NCBI RefSeq assembly: GCF_021568905.1
Contig: NZ_JAKGSB010000008.1
Span: 1 to 64,000 of the forward strand
Reading direction: 5' to 3'
Length of the DNA stretch: 64,000 nucleotides
Source of the DNA: Zavarzinia marina
GTDB taxonomy: Bacteria; Pseudomonadota; Alphaproteobacteria; Zavarziniales; Zavarziniaceae
A model generated the notes under the pieces. The model was not told the DNA's origin and did no database searches. It worked only from the letters and a program-made list of their open reading frames with translations. Of the stretch, positions 38,173 to 48,073 are shown in pieces. The position numbers and the translations under genes are program-made. Within the stretch, counting starts at the first letter, position 1; every line of letters starts with the position of its first letter.

Positions 38173-39411
38173 TCAGACCGCCTCGTCCGCGTCGGGCGTG
38201 GAGCGCGGGTTGAGTTCGGCGACAGCCGGCGTCGTCGGCATGGCGACGAAGGGCCCCTGCGCCTCGGTCGGCGGGGCTGCGCGCACGCGCATGCGATAGA
38301 CCGTGAACAGCGCCGCCAGGCCATAGATGCCGCCGATGAAGAAGAACAGGGCGGACGGGCCGAACCAGGCCATCAGGTAGCTGGCGGCGGGCGGCCCGGC
38401 GACGGAGCCGAGCGCCCAGCACAGGAGAAGACCGGCCGAAACGCCCACCACCTCGTCCTGGTCCGCGAAATCATTGGCGTGGCCGACCGCCAGCGGATAG
38501 ATGACGAAGACCGCCCCGCCGAAGACGAAACCGAGGATGTTGAGGGCCGGCGCCGAGGTGCCGACGGCCGCCATGACGACCGCCGCCACGACGGTGGCGA
38601 GCAGGGCGCCGAGGAGCACGCTGCGCCGGTCGAAGCGGTCGGAGGCCCAGCCGATCGGCCATTGCAGGGTCAGGCCGCCGACGAAGACCAACGCCATGAA
38701 GACGGCGATCTGCCCGGCATCGAGGCCGATCGCGGCGGCGAAGGTGGGGCCCGCCAGGGCGAGCGAGGTATTGCCGATGCCGCAGGCGACGGTCGCGACG
38801 ACGGCGACGGGCGAGACCCGGACCAGGCGCCCGAGGCCGTAGCGGATGGGCCCCGCCACCACCGGCGCCTGGACCCGGGTCAGGGCGATCGGCACGAGGC
38901 AGAGCGAGAGCAGCAGGCCGCCGGCGACGAAGAGCGTGGGCGCCGCCGGATCGCCGGACGCGATCAGGGCCTGACCGCCCGAATAGGCCAGCTTGTCGGT
39001 GATCATATAGGCGGCGAGCACGGCGCCCCGCGTCGTCGTGGTCGCCCGCGCGTTCAGCCAGCTTTCGGCCACCGTATAGAGGCCGGCGGCGCAGAAGCCG
39101 GTGCCGAGGCGGAAGACCGACCAGGCATAGGCATCGTCCACCAGCGCCAGCCCCAGGGCGGAGGCGGTGGCGAGCCCGCCGAAGGCGGCAAAGGCGCGCA
39201 CGGGCCCGACCGCCGAAATCGTCTGGCGCCCGAACAGACAGCCGAGCAGGAAACCCAGGGGATAGCCGGCCATGACCAGGGAGGTCAGATGCGCCGGCAC
39301 CTCTTCCAGCCCCAGGCGGATACCGACCATGGTGGCGATCAGGCCGATGCCGGAAGAGACACAGGTGATCCCCATCAGGACGGGGGTGACGGCAGTCAGG
39401 GACCGAAACAT
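38173..39411 (-). CDS. MFS transporter (YcaD-like)
   Basis: A 412-residue major-facilitator permease with about twelve membrane helices and a polar C-terminal tail after residue 380. The loop between helices 2 and 3 reads GRQTISAVGPVR and the second half has SDRFDRRSVLLG, both of the G-x-x-x-D-R/K type. The layout resembles the YcaD/'MFS transporter' subgroup with unknown substrates. The ATG at 39411 has GGAGAG upstream and starts directly before helix 1; the open frame runs 25 codons further. It is 71 bases upstream of the WES/DGAT gene and may be in its operon. Confidence 0.85.
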   Translation of the reverse strand: MFRSLTAVTPVLMGITCVSSGIGLIATMVGIRLGLEEVPAHLTSLVMAGYPLGFLLGCLFGRQTISAVGPVRAFAAFGGLATASALGLALVDDAYAWSVFRLGTGFCAAGLYTVAESWLNARATTTTRGAVLAAYMITDKLAYSGGQALIASGDPAAPTLFVAGGLLLSLCLVPIALTRVQAPVVAGPIRYGLGRLVRVSPVAVVATVACGIGNTSLALAGPTFAAAIGLDAGQIAVFMALVFVGGLTLQWPIGWASDRFDRRSVLLGALLATVVAAVVMAAVGTSAPALNILGFVFGGAVFVIYPLAVGHANDFADQDEVVGVSAGLLLCWALGSVAGPPAASYLMAWFGPSALFFFIGGIYGLAALFTVYRMRVRAAPPTEAQGPFVAMPTTPAVAELNPRSTPDADEAV

Positions 39412-39563
39412 TCCGCTCTCCAGGCCTCGGCAATCGCGCCACGGCGTGATGCCGCCGAGTGTGTCGTCGCCGCGCGCCGGCATCAAGAGGGGCCGACGCC
39501 GGTCAGGGCTGCGGTGCGCGATGGCGCATCGACGTCGATGCCCCCGCGCGCTAGGATTCGGCG

Positions 39564-40409
39564 ATGGCCCCTCTTCGTCTCGCCGCGATTCTCCTCGCTG
39601 TCTGCCTGCCGTCGATCACGGGGGCGCAGACGCGCTACGACACGCCCTGGGCCCATGTCGAGGCGCCGTCTTCGGGACCCGCGCGGGCGATCGGCGGGGC
39701 CGCCGCCGGCTGTATCGCGGGCGCGGCCGCCCTGCCGGCGGAGGGGGAAGGCTTTCAGGTGCTGCGGCGCTGGCGCAACCGCTTCTGGGGCCACGGCGAT
39801 CTCGTCGCCTACCTGAAACGGCTGGGTGGGCGCCAGGCGGCGGCCGGCTTCGGCCCCCTGCTGATCGGCGACATGTCGCAGCCGCGCGGCGGGCCCATGG
39901 CCTTCGGCCACCGCAGCCACCAGATCGGCATCGACGTCGACATCCTCTTCACCACCGGGCCCATGAGCGCGGACGCACGCGAGAGCCTGCGCGCGCCGCC
40001 CTCGATGCTGGCGGGCGACGGCAGGACGGTGGCGACGGAGCGCTTCGGCCCGGCGCAGATCGCCATGCTGCGCAGCGCGGCCGGCGATCCCGCCGTCGCC
40101 CGGATCTTCGTCAATTTCCATCTGAAGAAATATCTCTGCGACCGCCTGCCCGCCGCCGAGCGCGGCTGGCTGCACAAGGTCCGGCCGTGGCTCGGCCATG
40201 ACGAGCATTTCCACGTCCGCCTGCTGTGCCCGGCCGACAGTCCGTCGTGCAGGGAACAGGCTCCGATCCCGGCCGGCGACGGCTGCGGCGACGATCTCGC
40301 GCAATGGTTCCGCCCCCCGCCGCCGCGCGATCCGAACGCGCCGAAACCGAAGCCGCCCAGCGCCCCCGTGCTGCCCGCCGCCTGCGATGCCGTGCTGACC
40401 GCGCCCTGA
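39564..40409 (+). CDS. mepA: Penicillin-insensitive murein endopeptidase MepA
   Basis: This 281-residue secreted zinc peptidase (LAS/M74) cuts D-Ala-meso-DAP (and DAP-DAP) cross-links in peptidoglycan. It has a Sec signal peptide of about 22 residues ending near ITGAQ. The metal site is in GPMAFGHRSHQIGIDVDI (H and D residues) with the catalytic WLGHDEHFHVRL (H..H) further on. The cysteine pairs (CIAG, YLCDRL, LLCPADSPSC, GCG) suggest disulfides in the periplasm. A proline-rich tail ends the protein. It opens a cluster of wall-active genes with the L,D-transpeptidase and DUF882 gene. Confidence 0.93.
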   Translation: MAPLRLAAILLAVCLPSITGAQTRYDTPWAHVEAPSSGPARAIGGAAAGCIAGAAALPAEGEGFQVLRRWRNRFWGHGDLVAYLKRLGGRQAAAGFGPLLIGDMSQPRGGPMAFGHRSHQIGIDVDILFTTGPMSADARESLRAPPSMLAGDGRTVATERFGPAQIAMLRSAAGDPAVARIFVNFHLKKYLCDRLPAAERGWLHKVRPWLGHDEHFHVRLLCPADSPSCREQAPIPAGDGCGDDLAQWFRPPPPRDPNAPKPKPPSAPVLPAACDAVLTAP

Positions 40410-40502
40410 TTTTGCTGCGAATCAGCGCCTGAAGGTTCAGAATCGGACCGTTGGCTGCGCATTCGGCCGTTCTTCGTGCGGATCTTCTGCGGAGGGAACG
40501 AG

Positions 40503-41264
40503 ATGACGGTGAGCCGACGGGCACTCCTTGCGGGGGGCTTCGGCCTTCTCGCCGGGGCCTGTGCCGGGACGGCGCCCAGGGTGGCCGCACCGCGACGCGG
40601 TGACTTCGGCATCCTGCTTTCGGACGGCACCCGCGTCGTGGCGCCGCCGGGGGCGGGCGCTGGCACGGCGCTGCCGGCCGTCGTCTTCCTGCCGGCGACC
40701 GACGGCACGGCGTCCGGCCTCTATCGCTATTACGCCGAAAGCCACGCCGCCGCCGGCGATTTCGTCGCCATCCTGCCGCCCGGCAGCAGCAGCCGCGCCG
40801 ACTACAGCAGCGGGGAGCGCTTCGCCGCCACCGTGCGCGAATGGGACGAGCGGGTGCGCGCGGGCCTCGACCGCCACGGCGCGCGTTTCGGCGTCGATCC
40901 GGCGCGCGTCGCGCTGTCGGGCTTCTCGCTGGGCGGCGATCTCGCCTGGGCGCTGTCCCTGCGCTCGCCCGAAGCCTATTGCGGTGCCGTGGTCATGGGC
41001 AGCCGCTGCGGCTTTCGCGCCGGCCACAGCCTCAGCATCTTGTCGTTCCGGGGCTATCGCTTCGCCCTGCTGCGCGGGTCCGACGAGTCCAACGCGCGGG
41101 CCGGCGGCATGGCGGCCGCCCGCCGCCTGCTGACGTCGGAAGGCATCGCCCATATCTACGACGAAGTCCCGGGCAGCCACGTCCGGGCGCCGCCGCCGGT
41201 GTTCATGGGGGCGGTGGACTACGTCCTGGGCCGGGCGCCGCCGGCCTGGGCCCTGACGGTCTGA
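40503..41264 (+). CDS. Exported alpha/beta hydrolase (dienelactone-hydrolase-like lipoprotein)
   Basis: A 253-residue alpha/beta hydrolase with a twin-arginine-like/lipoprotein leader: SRRALLAGGFGLLAGACAG, with lipobox cysteine at about residue 20. The nucleophile elbow is GFSLGG, the likely histidine is in PGSHVRAPP; HGxG-type oxyanion strand reads FLPATDG. GGAGGG stands in front of the ATG at 40503. It resembles dienelactone-hydrolase-like esterases; the substrate is unknown. It lies between mepA and the DUF882 gene, so cell-envelope ester or peptide work is possible. Its stop lies ten bases from the convergent DUF882 gene. Confidence 0.78.
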   Translation: MTVSRRALLAGGFGLLAGACAGTAPRVAAPRRGDFGILLSDGTRVVAPPGAGAGTALPAVVFLPATDGTASGLYRYYAESHAAAGDFVAILPPGSSSRADYSSGERFAATVREWDERVRAGLDRHGARFGVDPARVALSGFSLGGDLAWALSLRSPEAYCGAVVMGSRCGFRAGHSLSILSFRGYRFALLRGSDESNARAGGMAAARRLLTSEGIAHIYDEVPGSHVRAPPPVFMGAVDYVLGRAPPAWALTV

Positions 41265-41274
41265 GAGGGGGCGC

Positions 41275-41940
41275 TCAGCCGCCCCAGGTGCGCACCGGGC
41301 CGGTGTCGACATGGACGAAGTTGGAGCGGCGGTAATAGCCGACGCCCCCCTCGCCCATCGCGACGGCGGTCTTGTAGAGGCCGCGCAGGTTGCGCTCCGG
41401 CATGCGGATGTCGAGGGCCATGCCCTGGATGTGGAAGGAATTGCGCGCCACGCCCCGGCTTTCGGAGGCGCGCTTCGCATTGGTGCGCGGCGCCCGATAG
41501 GCGGAGACGATCTGCACCGGCGCGCCGCCGGTCTCGAGGCGATGGCTGAGCAGGGTCAGCAGGTCGAAGAGCTGCGGATCGATGCGATGCACCTCGTTGG
41601 CGCGATGGTCGCGCAACAGGATGTTCAGCTTCTGCAGCGCGTCGCCGACGTATTGACCGTCGCGCCAATAGACGCTGGTGAAGCTTTCGCCCGTGTTCAG
41701 ATTCTTGAGGGAGAGCTTGCGCGGCCCACCGATGGCGGCCAGGGCGTCGGCGGGCTTCAGCAGGCCGCCCGCGACCGTCGCGGCGGCGAGACCGAGACCG
41801 ACACCGAGAAGGCGGCGGCGCGTCGTGGGCACGGGATCGGGCGATACGGCACTGGAGGGAGCGTTGCTGGCAGCAAGCCCCACGGACTGCTGCTGGTTCG
41901 AATCTGCGGTCACCCGGCGAATCAGTCGCTCCAACGCCAT
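41275..41940 (-). CDS. DUF882 (YcbK-like) Tat-exported peptidase-like protein
   Basis: A 221-residue protein of the DUF882/M15A fold family, with a twin-arginine signal TRRRLLGVGLGLAAA after a 40-residue N-terminal extension. The LAS-type zinc motifs are SFHIQGMALDIR (H and D) and FVHVDTG (H), as in murein DD-carboxy/endopeptidases such as YcbK (MepK), which cut 3-3 or 4-3 cross-links. AAGGG precedes the ATG at 41940; a GTG three codons earlier is possible. A promoter-like TTGCAA-16-TAATCT lies at 42090-42117. It follows the L,D-transpeptidase gene on the same strand, a conserved ycbB-ycbK arrangement. Confidence 0.85.
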   Translation of the reverse strand: MALERLIRRVTADSNQQQSVGLAASNAPSSAVSPDPVPTTRRRLLGVGLGLAAATVAGGLLKPADALAAIGGPRKLSLKNLNTGESFTSVYWRDGQYVGDALQKLNILLRDHRANEVHRIDPQLFDLLTLLSHRLETGGAPVQIVSAYRAPRTNAKRASESRGVARNSFHIQGMALDIRMPERNLRGLYKTAVAMGEGGVGYYRRSNFVHVDTGPVRTWGG

Positions 41941-42089
41941 CTTTCGCACCCTTTGTTACGGCCGTTCCCCGCCGTGGGTTTACGGCCTCTGCCCCTATCG
42001 GCACCTCGCGCGGTGCCTTGTCTCTTTCGATGCTTGTTTGTTCTTGATGCTTGCTTGCGAATCACCGCCCCCTGCCGAGCGACGGCTAG

Positions 42090-42117
42090 AGATTACCCAC
42101 AGTCTTTAGTGTTGCAA
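42090..42117 (-). promoter_or_regulatory. Likely sigma-70 promoter of the DUF882 gene
   Basis: On the minus strand a -35 TTGCAA (42112-42117) is followed by 16 bases and a -10 TAATCT (42090-42095), about 150 bases before the gene. The whole gap 41941-42301 is gene-free and AT-richer, with a small hairpin GAGAAA/TTTCTC and a perfect 9-bp stem at 42232-42251 that may end the upstream gene. Confidence 0.5.
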
Positions 42118-42301
42118 GACCGATACATCCCATTGTCCGGTGAGAAATCTTAAAATTTTCTCCCCAACTGGGACTTTTTCGCCACACCCGTTCAGGGGGT
42201 GGCGGCGCGTGGATGGATATTGCACCAGCCCGCCGCATCCGGGGATGCGGCAAACTGCCGGTGGGGCGAAATGCCGGCGAGGTGACGGGGCGGTTTTCGG
42301 A

Positions 42302-44164
42302 TCAGAGCGCGTCGGCGAGGCGCACGGGGCGGTTCAGGCCCCGGGCGATGCGGCCGTCGATGCCGTAGAGATCCTCGCGGAACTGCGGCTGGCCCTGTTC
42401 GTCGACCCAGGCGGTGACATAGGTCAGACGCACGCCGATGTCGTGAACGACGGTGACATAGACCGTCTCGGTCGAGCGGGCGATGAAGGCGTCGATCCGC
42501 TCCCGGTCCCAGCGCGGCACGTCGCGCAGCAGGCGCGCGCCCAGGGCGAAGGGATCCTGCACCCGGACACAGCCCGAGCTGAGGGCGCGCATGTCGCGCC
42601 GGAACAGATGCTTGTCCGGCGTGTCGTGCAGGTAGACGGCGTAGTCGTTCTTGAAGTTGATCTTGATCCGGCCGAGCGAATTGCCGTTGCCCGGCGCCTG
42701 CTTCAGGCGATAGGGGATCGAGCGGCTGCGCGGCACCTGGGTCCAGTCGATGGTGGTTGGATCCACGGGCTCGTCGCCGAAATAGACCGTATAGCCGTGG
42801 CTCTGCAGATAGGTCGGATCGTTGATCTGCTTGCGCACGATGTCCTCGCCGGCGTTGCGCGCGGGCACGCGCCAGGGCGGGTTGAGGACGATGTTGGTCA
42901 CCCGGCTCTCGAGCAGGGGGGTCTTGCGCTTGGTGCGGCCGACCACGACCGGCGTCACCATGGCGAGGACGCCGTCCTCGTAGTAGCGCAGCATGAATTC
43001 CGGAATGTTCACGATGATCCGGTTCGGCCCGAGATCCGGCAGCAATTGGCGGCGCCGTTCCATGTTGACCAGGATCTGCGCGATCCTGTCCTCGACCGTG
43101 GCGGAGAGATGGGCCAGCGTCTGGCGGCCGATCACGCCGTCGTCCTTCAGGCCGTGGCGCAGCTGGAAGTGCTTCACGGCCGCGATCAGGGCCGGATCGT
43201 AATGATCGGCGCGGCCCGCGGTCACCCCCGCGCCGTCGGCCAGCATGAGGCGGGCACGGATCGCGATCAGGCGGGAATCATAGTCGCCCGGCGAAATCTT
43301 GGCGCCCTCCGCCGCGACCACGGGCCATCCGCCGGCCGCCGCCAGATCGCGGTATTCGGCCAGCAGGGATTTCAGCGCCAGATAGCCGGGATCCTGCGGC
43401 CCGGTGGCCGCCAGGGCCGCGACCGGGTCGGGCGTCGCCAGCGCGCGCGCCGCGAGACTGGCGGCATCGACCGGCGCCCCCAGTTCGCGCATGTCGACCG
43501 GCAGGCGCACGGTGGCGAGGCCGGCGCCGTTGCGGTCCGCGACATAGCGGATGAGCGTGTCGGAGAGCAGCACCTCGGCGGTGCCGTCGGCCTGTCCGGC
43601 GAAGAGGGCCGCAATCAGGCCGAGGGGATAGCGCGCGGGGTCCAGGCCCTCGGCGCCGGCATCGGCGATCAGGCCGGTCACCGCCGGCACCAGCGCGGCG
43701 AGCCGCCCGTCGCCGGTCCAGAGACGCGCGCCGCCGGTCTGGGCATAGAAGCGCTGAAGCGCGGGACGGTCGATCCCGGCCAGGGCGGCATGGGAAGGAT
43801 CGAAGCCGAGCACGGCCGGCAGGTCCAGGGGACCGGTGACCGGAACCGGCGCGACGAAGACGGGCGTTGCCGGGGGCGGCGCCACCGCCGGTTCCTCGTC
43901 GATGCCGGTGGTCAGCGGCTCGTCCGATTCCTCGGGCACGGCGGCGGTCGCCGGCAGGGCGGGCGGGGGCGGCGGCAGGGCGGTCGCCACCGTGGGCGGA
44001 CCGGCCGGCGCCGGCGCATTCGCCTCGGCATGGGGCACTTCGAGGATCAGCGGGCCGTCCTCGGCCCGGACGTCCGTGACCAGCACGGGACCGGCCGCGA
44101 CGACGGCGGCCAGGGCGGCGCCGAAGCCGTAGGTGGCGGCTATCCGAAATCCAGCGGTTCGCAT
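42302..44164 (-). CDS. Murein L,D-transpeptidase (YcbB-like)
   Basis: A 620-residue periplasmic enzyme that forms 3-3 (DAP-DAP) peptidoglycan cross-links. A signal/anchor (about 12-35) precedes a Pro/Ala-rich linker, a scaffold region, a peptidoglycan-binding domain (LKDDGVIGRQTLAHL) and the YkuD catalytic domain (about 370-560). The active cysteine is C532 in SSGCVRV, with the helper histidine in YLHDTPDK. All motifs of the LdtD/YcbB class are intact, with an added C-terminal tail of about 60 residues. ATG 44164 has only weak GGAA upstream. Together with mepA and DUF882 it can add and remove cross-links. Confidence 0.92.
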   Translation of the reverse strand: MRTAGFRIAATYGFGAALAAVVAAGPVLVTDVRAEDGPLILEVPHAEANAPAPAGPPTVATALPPPPPALPATAAVPEESDEPLTTGIDEEPAVAPPPATPVFVAPVPVTGPLDLPAVLGFDPSHAALAGIDRPALQRFYAQTGGARLWTGDGRLAALVPAVTGLIADAGAEGLDPARYPLGLIAALFAGQADGTAEVLLSDTLIRYVADRNGAGLATVRLPVDMRELGAPVDAASLAARALATPDPVAALAATGPQDPGYLALKSLLAEYRDLAAAGGWPVVAAEGAKISPGDYDSRLIAIRARLMLADGAGVTAGRADHYDPALIAAVKHFQLRHGLKDDGVIGRQTLAHLSATVEDRIAQILVNMERRRQLLPDLGPNRIIVNIPEFMLRYYEDGVLAMVTPVVVGRTKRKTPLLESRVTNIVLNPPWRVPARNAGEDIVRKQINDPTYLQSHGYTVYFGDEPVDPTTIDWTQVPRSRSIPYRLKQAPGNGNSLGRIKINFKNDYAVYLHDTPDKHLFRRDMRALSSGCVRVQDPFALGARLLRDVPRWDRERIDAFIARSTETVYVTVVHDIGVRLTYVTAWVDEQGQPQFREDLYGIDGRIARGLNRPVRLADAL

Positions 44165-44303
44165 GAGAAACAATTCCGATCGGCAAGGCCAGGTCGCGAG
44201 TCGGGCCATTCTGGAACATCACCCGAACATTGCAAGTGACAGCCGTCGCACCGTGTGAGACTCGGTCCCCTGTCCGCTTTTCTGTTGCCCTTCGACAACA
44301 GGA

Positions 44304-45203
44304 TCAGGCCGCAGCGGCGGTCTTCAGGTAGGCGAGGACGGCGTCGCGATGCCGGGTCAGGCCCTTGTAGGCCACGGTCTCGGCCGGCATCGTCGCCAAT
44401 TGCCCGGCCAGCAGCGACGCCGCTTCCGGATCCGCCGCGATCGTCGCCAGCGGGCATTGATAGGTGCGAATGGTGAAGAGCACGGCGCCGGTCACCGGCA
44501 GCCGGCGGAGCGTCTGGCGTTCGGAGCGCAGATAGAGCCGCGTGCCCGCGTCCGCGACGCCGATCGGCGGCGTCACCGCGCGGTCGCCGTGGGGCGCGGT
44601 CTGGAACAGCGCGGGATCGTCGTGCATCGACCAGTTCGTCCGCCAGACCGGCCGGTCGGTGCGCAGCACGGCGAAGAAGCGGTCCATCGCCCCGCCCAGT
44701 CTGGCGTCATAGTTGGGAACCGGGCCGTGGATCGCCGCCAGGGGCCGGCCGATCTTGTCGGCGAGCGCCCAGCGCGCCGGAAAGGAGACCGAGGCGGCGA
44801 CGAGGCGATAGGCCTCCCCCTCCCCCGAGGGCGCCATGACGCAGAGATCCTCCTGTACCAGACGCCCGGCGCGGTCGAGCGGGTGGAGGGCGGCATCGCG
44901 GAGATCGTGGCGGCGCCCCGTCTCCCGTTCCACCAGAACCTCGTCGTCGCCCTCGATCGCGAAGCGTTCGGGAAAACGGCGGGGCAGATGGTCGACCAGC
45001 AGCGCCAACACCTCGGCCCCCATCGCCTCGCTGCCCGGCAGGGCGCGGAAGACCGCGTCGTGATCATGGGCGATCAGGCGGAATTTCTCCGCGATCTCCG
45101 CGCCATAGTCGGCGTCGATCTGGATCCAGTCCCGAAGGTCGAGGCCGGCCAGCCCCATCTGCATGCGATAGGGCCCCTGGGAAAACGGTACATAGGGAAT
45201 CAC
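44304..45203 (-). CDS. DUF3445 (heme-dependent oxidative N-demethylase-like) protein
   Basis: A 299-residue protein of the DUF3445 family, which includes the alpha subunit of dimethylamine monooxygenase and related heme-dependent N-demethylases. Typical segments are RMQMGLAGLD, QEDLCVMAPSG, VSFPARWALADKIGR, VWRTNWSMHDDP and LYLRSERQTLRRLP. No signal peptide is seen. It follows cysA by 42 bases on the same strand and may be co-transcribed with the sulfate transporter. Substrate and redox partners are not evident; no DmmBCD subunits lie nearby, so a stand-alone role is likely. Confidence 0.78.
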   Translation of the reverse strand: MIPYVPFSQGPYRMQMGLAGLDLRDWIQIDADYGAEIAEKFRLIAHDHDAVFRALPGSEAMGAEVLALLVDHLPRRFPERFAIEGDDEVLVERETGRRHDLRDAALHPLDRAGRLVQEDLCVMAPSGEGEAYRLVAASVSFPARWALADKIGRPLAAIHGPVPNYDARLGGAMDRFFAVLRTDRPVWRTNWSMHDDPALFQTAPHGDRAVTPPIGVADAGTRLYLRSERQTLRRLPVTGAVLFTIRTYQCPLATIAADPEAASLLAGQLATMPAETVAYKGLTRHRDAVLAYLKTAAAA

Positions 45204-45245
45204 AGCCGATCTCCGTGAACACGGCCGAGGAATGCGCGCCGCCCC

Positions 45246-46298
<1,053 letters not shown>

Positions 46299-46331
46299 GG
46301 GATGGACCGGTCCGTGGAGTCTGGGGAGGGG

Positions 46332-47180
46332 TCAGTGGCGGGCGCCCGCGAGTTCGTCGCCGTGGTGCCATTCGAGGAGGCTCTTCACCGCCAGGGTGAC
46401 GAGGGCGAGCAGCGCGAGCAGCGAGGCGACGGCGAAGGCGGCGGCGAAATTATATTCGTTGTAGAGGATCTCGACATGCAGCGGCATGGTGTTGGTGAGA
46501 CCTCTGATGTGGCCCGAGACCACCGAGACCGCGCCGAATTCGCCCATCGCCCGGGCATTGCACAGCAGGACGCCGTAAAGCAGGCCCCAGCGCACGTTGG
46601 GCAAGGTGACGTGGCGGAAGGTCTGCCAGCCCGATGCGCCGAGGGACAGCGCCGCTTCTTCCTCGGCCGTGCCCTGGGCGCGCATCAGGGGGATCAGCTC
46701 GCGGGCGATGAAGGGCAGGGTGACGAAGATCGTCGCCAGCACGATGCCGGGCACGGCGAAGAGGATCTTCACGCCGTGGGCCGCGAGCCAGGGGCCGAGC
46801 AGGCCCTGCGCCCCGAACAGCAGGACATAGACCAGGCCCGAGATCACGGGCGAGACCGAGAACGGCAGGTCGATCAGGGTGATCAGCAGGCTCTTGCCCG
46901 GAAACTCGTGCTTGGTCACGGCCCAGGCCGCGGCCAGCCCGAAGACGAGGTTCAGCGGCACGGCGATCAGCGCCACGGTCACCGTCAGACGGACGGCGGC
47001 CATTGTGTCGGCGTCGCCGATCGCCTCGAAGAAGGCGCCCAGGCCCTTTCGCGTCGCCTCGTGGAAGACGGCGGCAAGGGGCAGCAGCAGGACCGCCGCC
47101 AGATAGACGAAGGCGGCGGCCGAGAGGCCGAAGCGGGTGGCGGCGCCTTCGGTCGTCGCGGCATTCGATCGTTGGGCCAT
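46332..47180 (-). CDS. cysW: Sulfate ABC transporter permease CysW
   Basis: A 282-residue inner-membrane permease with about six helices. The EAA loop that contacts CysA reads [22 protein letters not shown], and [16 protein letters not shown] follows. It pairs with CysT to form the channel. The start codon lies two bases after the CysT stop, so the two are translationally linked. The start at 47180 coincides with the homologous N-terminus; the open frame extends upstream as noise. Confidence 0.93.
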   Translation of the reverse strand: MAQRSNAATTEGAATRFGLSAAAFVYLAAVLLLPLAAVFHEATRKGLGAFFEAIGDADTMAAVRLTVTVALIAVPLNLVFGLAAAWAVTKHEFPGKSLLITLIDLPFSVSPVISGLVYVLLFGAQGLLGPWLAAHGVKILFAVPGIVLATIFVTLPFIARELIPLMRAQGTAEEEAALSLGASGWQTFRHVTLPNVRWGLLYGVLLCNARAMGEFGAVSVVSGHIRGLTNTMPLHVEILYNEYNFAAAFAVASLLALLALVTLAVKSLLEWHHGDELAGARH

Positions 47181-47182
47181 GG

Positions 47183-48052
47183 TCAGGACGCCTGGGCGCG
47201 GTCGAGGCGCTGCAGGAGGTTGATCGCGAAGAGGAGGACGAAGGCCACCGCCAGCATCACCGTGGCGACGGCCGAGGCGCCGGCGTAGTTGTATTCCTCC
47301 AGCCGGGTGACGATCAGCAGGGGGGCGATCTCCGACACCATCGGGATATTGCCCGCGATGAAGATGACCGAGCCGTATTCGCCGACGGCACGGGCCAGCG
47401 CCATGGCGAAACCCGTGGTCAAGGCGGGCAGGATCGCCGGCAGCACGACGCGGCGGAAGGTTGCGAAGCGCGAGGCGCCGAGACTGGCCGCCGCCTCCTC
47501 GCTCTCGGCATCGAAATCCGCCAGCACCGGCTGCACCGTGCGGACGACGAAGGGCAGGCCGACGAAGACCAGCGCCACGACGACGCCGAGCGGCGTATAG
47601 GCGATCTTCAGCCCGTCCGGCCCGAACAGGGCGCCCAGCCAGCCGTCGCCCGCGAACAGCCCGCCGACCCAGCCGTTCCCGGCATAGAGCGTCGCCAGGG
47701 TGATGCCGGCGACCGCCGTGGGCAGGGCGAAGGGCAGGTCGATCAGGGCATCGACCAGGCGCCGCCCGGGAAAGCGGTAGCGGACGAGAACCCAGGCCAG
47801 CAGCAGGCCGAAGACGGCGTTGATCGCCGCCGCCGCGAGCGACGCCCCGAAGGACAGGCGAAGGGCCGCGAAGACCCGCGCGTCCGTCGCCACCGCCCAG
47901 ATCCCGCCCGGGCCGAGTTCCGCCGCCTTGGCGACCAGCGCGCCGAGGGGGACGAGCACGATCAGCCCCAGATAGGCCAGCGTGAAGCCGATGGTGACGC
48001 CGAAACCCGGTATGACGCGCGGATGCCGCCGCCCGCCGATCGCCATGAGCAT
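47183..48052 (-). CDS. cysT: Sulfate ABC transporter permease CysT
   Basis: A 289-residue permease with about six helices and an EAA loop [25 protein letters not shown], then [16 protein letters not shown]. These match CysT (CysU). GGAGGGGG lies before the ATG at 48052. It is 21 bases downstream of the binding-protein gene and two bases before cysW, within one operon. Confidence 0.93.
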   Translation of the reverse strand: MLMAIGGRRHPRVIPGFGVTIGFTLAYLGLIVLVPLGALVAKAAELGPGGIWAVATDARVFAALRLSFGASLAAAAINAVFGLLLAWVLVRYRFPGRRLVDALIDLPFALPTAVAGITLATLYAGNGWVGGLFAGDGWLGALFGPDGLKIAYTPLGVVVALVFVGLPFVVRTVQPVLADFDAESEEAAASLGASRFATFRRVVLPAILPALTTGFAMALARAVGEYGSVIFIAGNIPMVSEIAPLLIVTRLEEYNYAGASAVATVMLAVAFVLLFAINLLQRLDRAQAS

Positions 48053-48073
48053 GATCAGCCCCCTCCTTCGCCG

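Noticed and set aside
42092-42101. TTACCCACA as a second DnaA box
   Set aside because: One mismatch to the consensus, and it lies within a promoter-like element far from the replication genes; not evidence for an origin.
44140-44457. A 105-codon minus-strand frame overlapping the DUF3445 3' end
   Set aside because: Overlaps two real genes, product is low complexity; no ribosome site.
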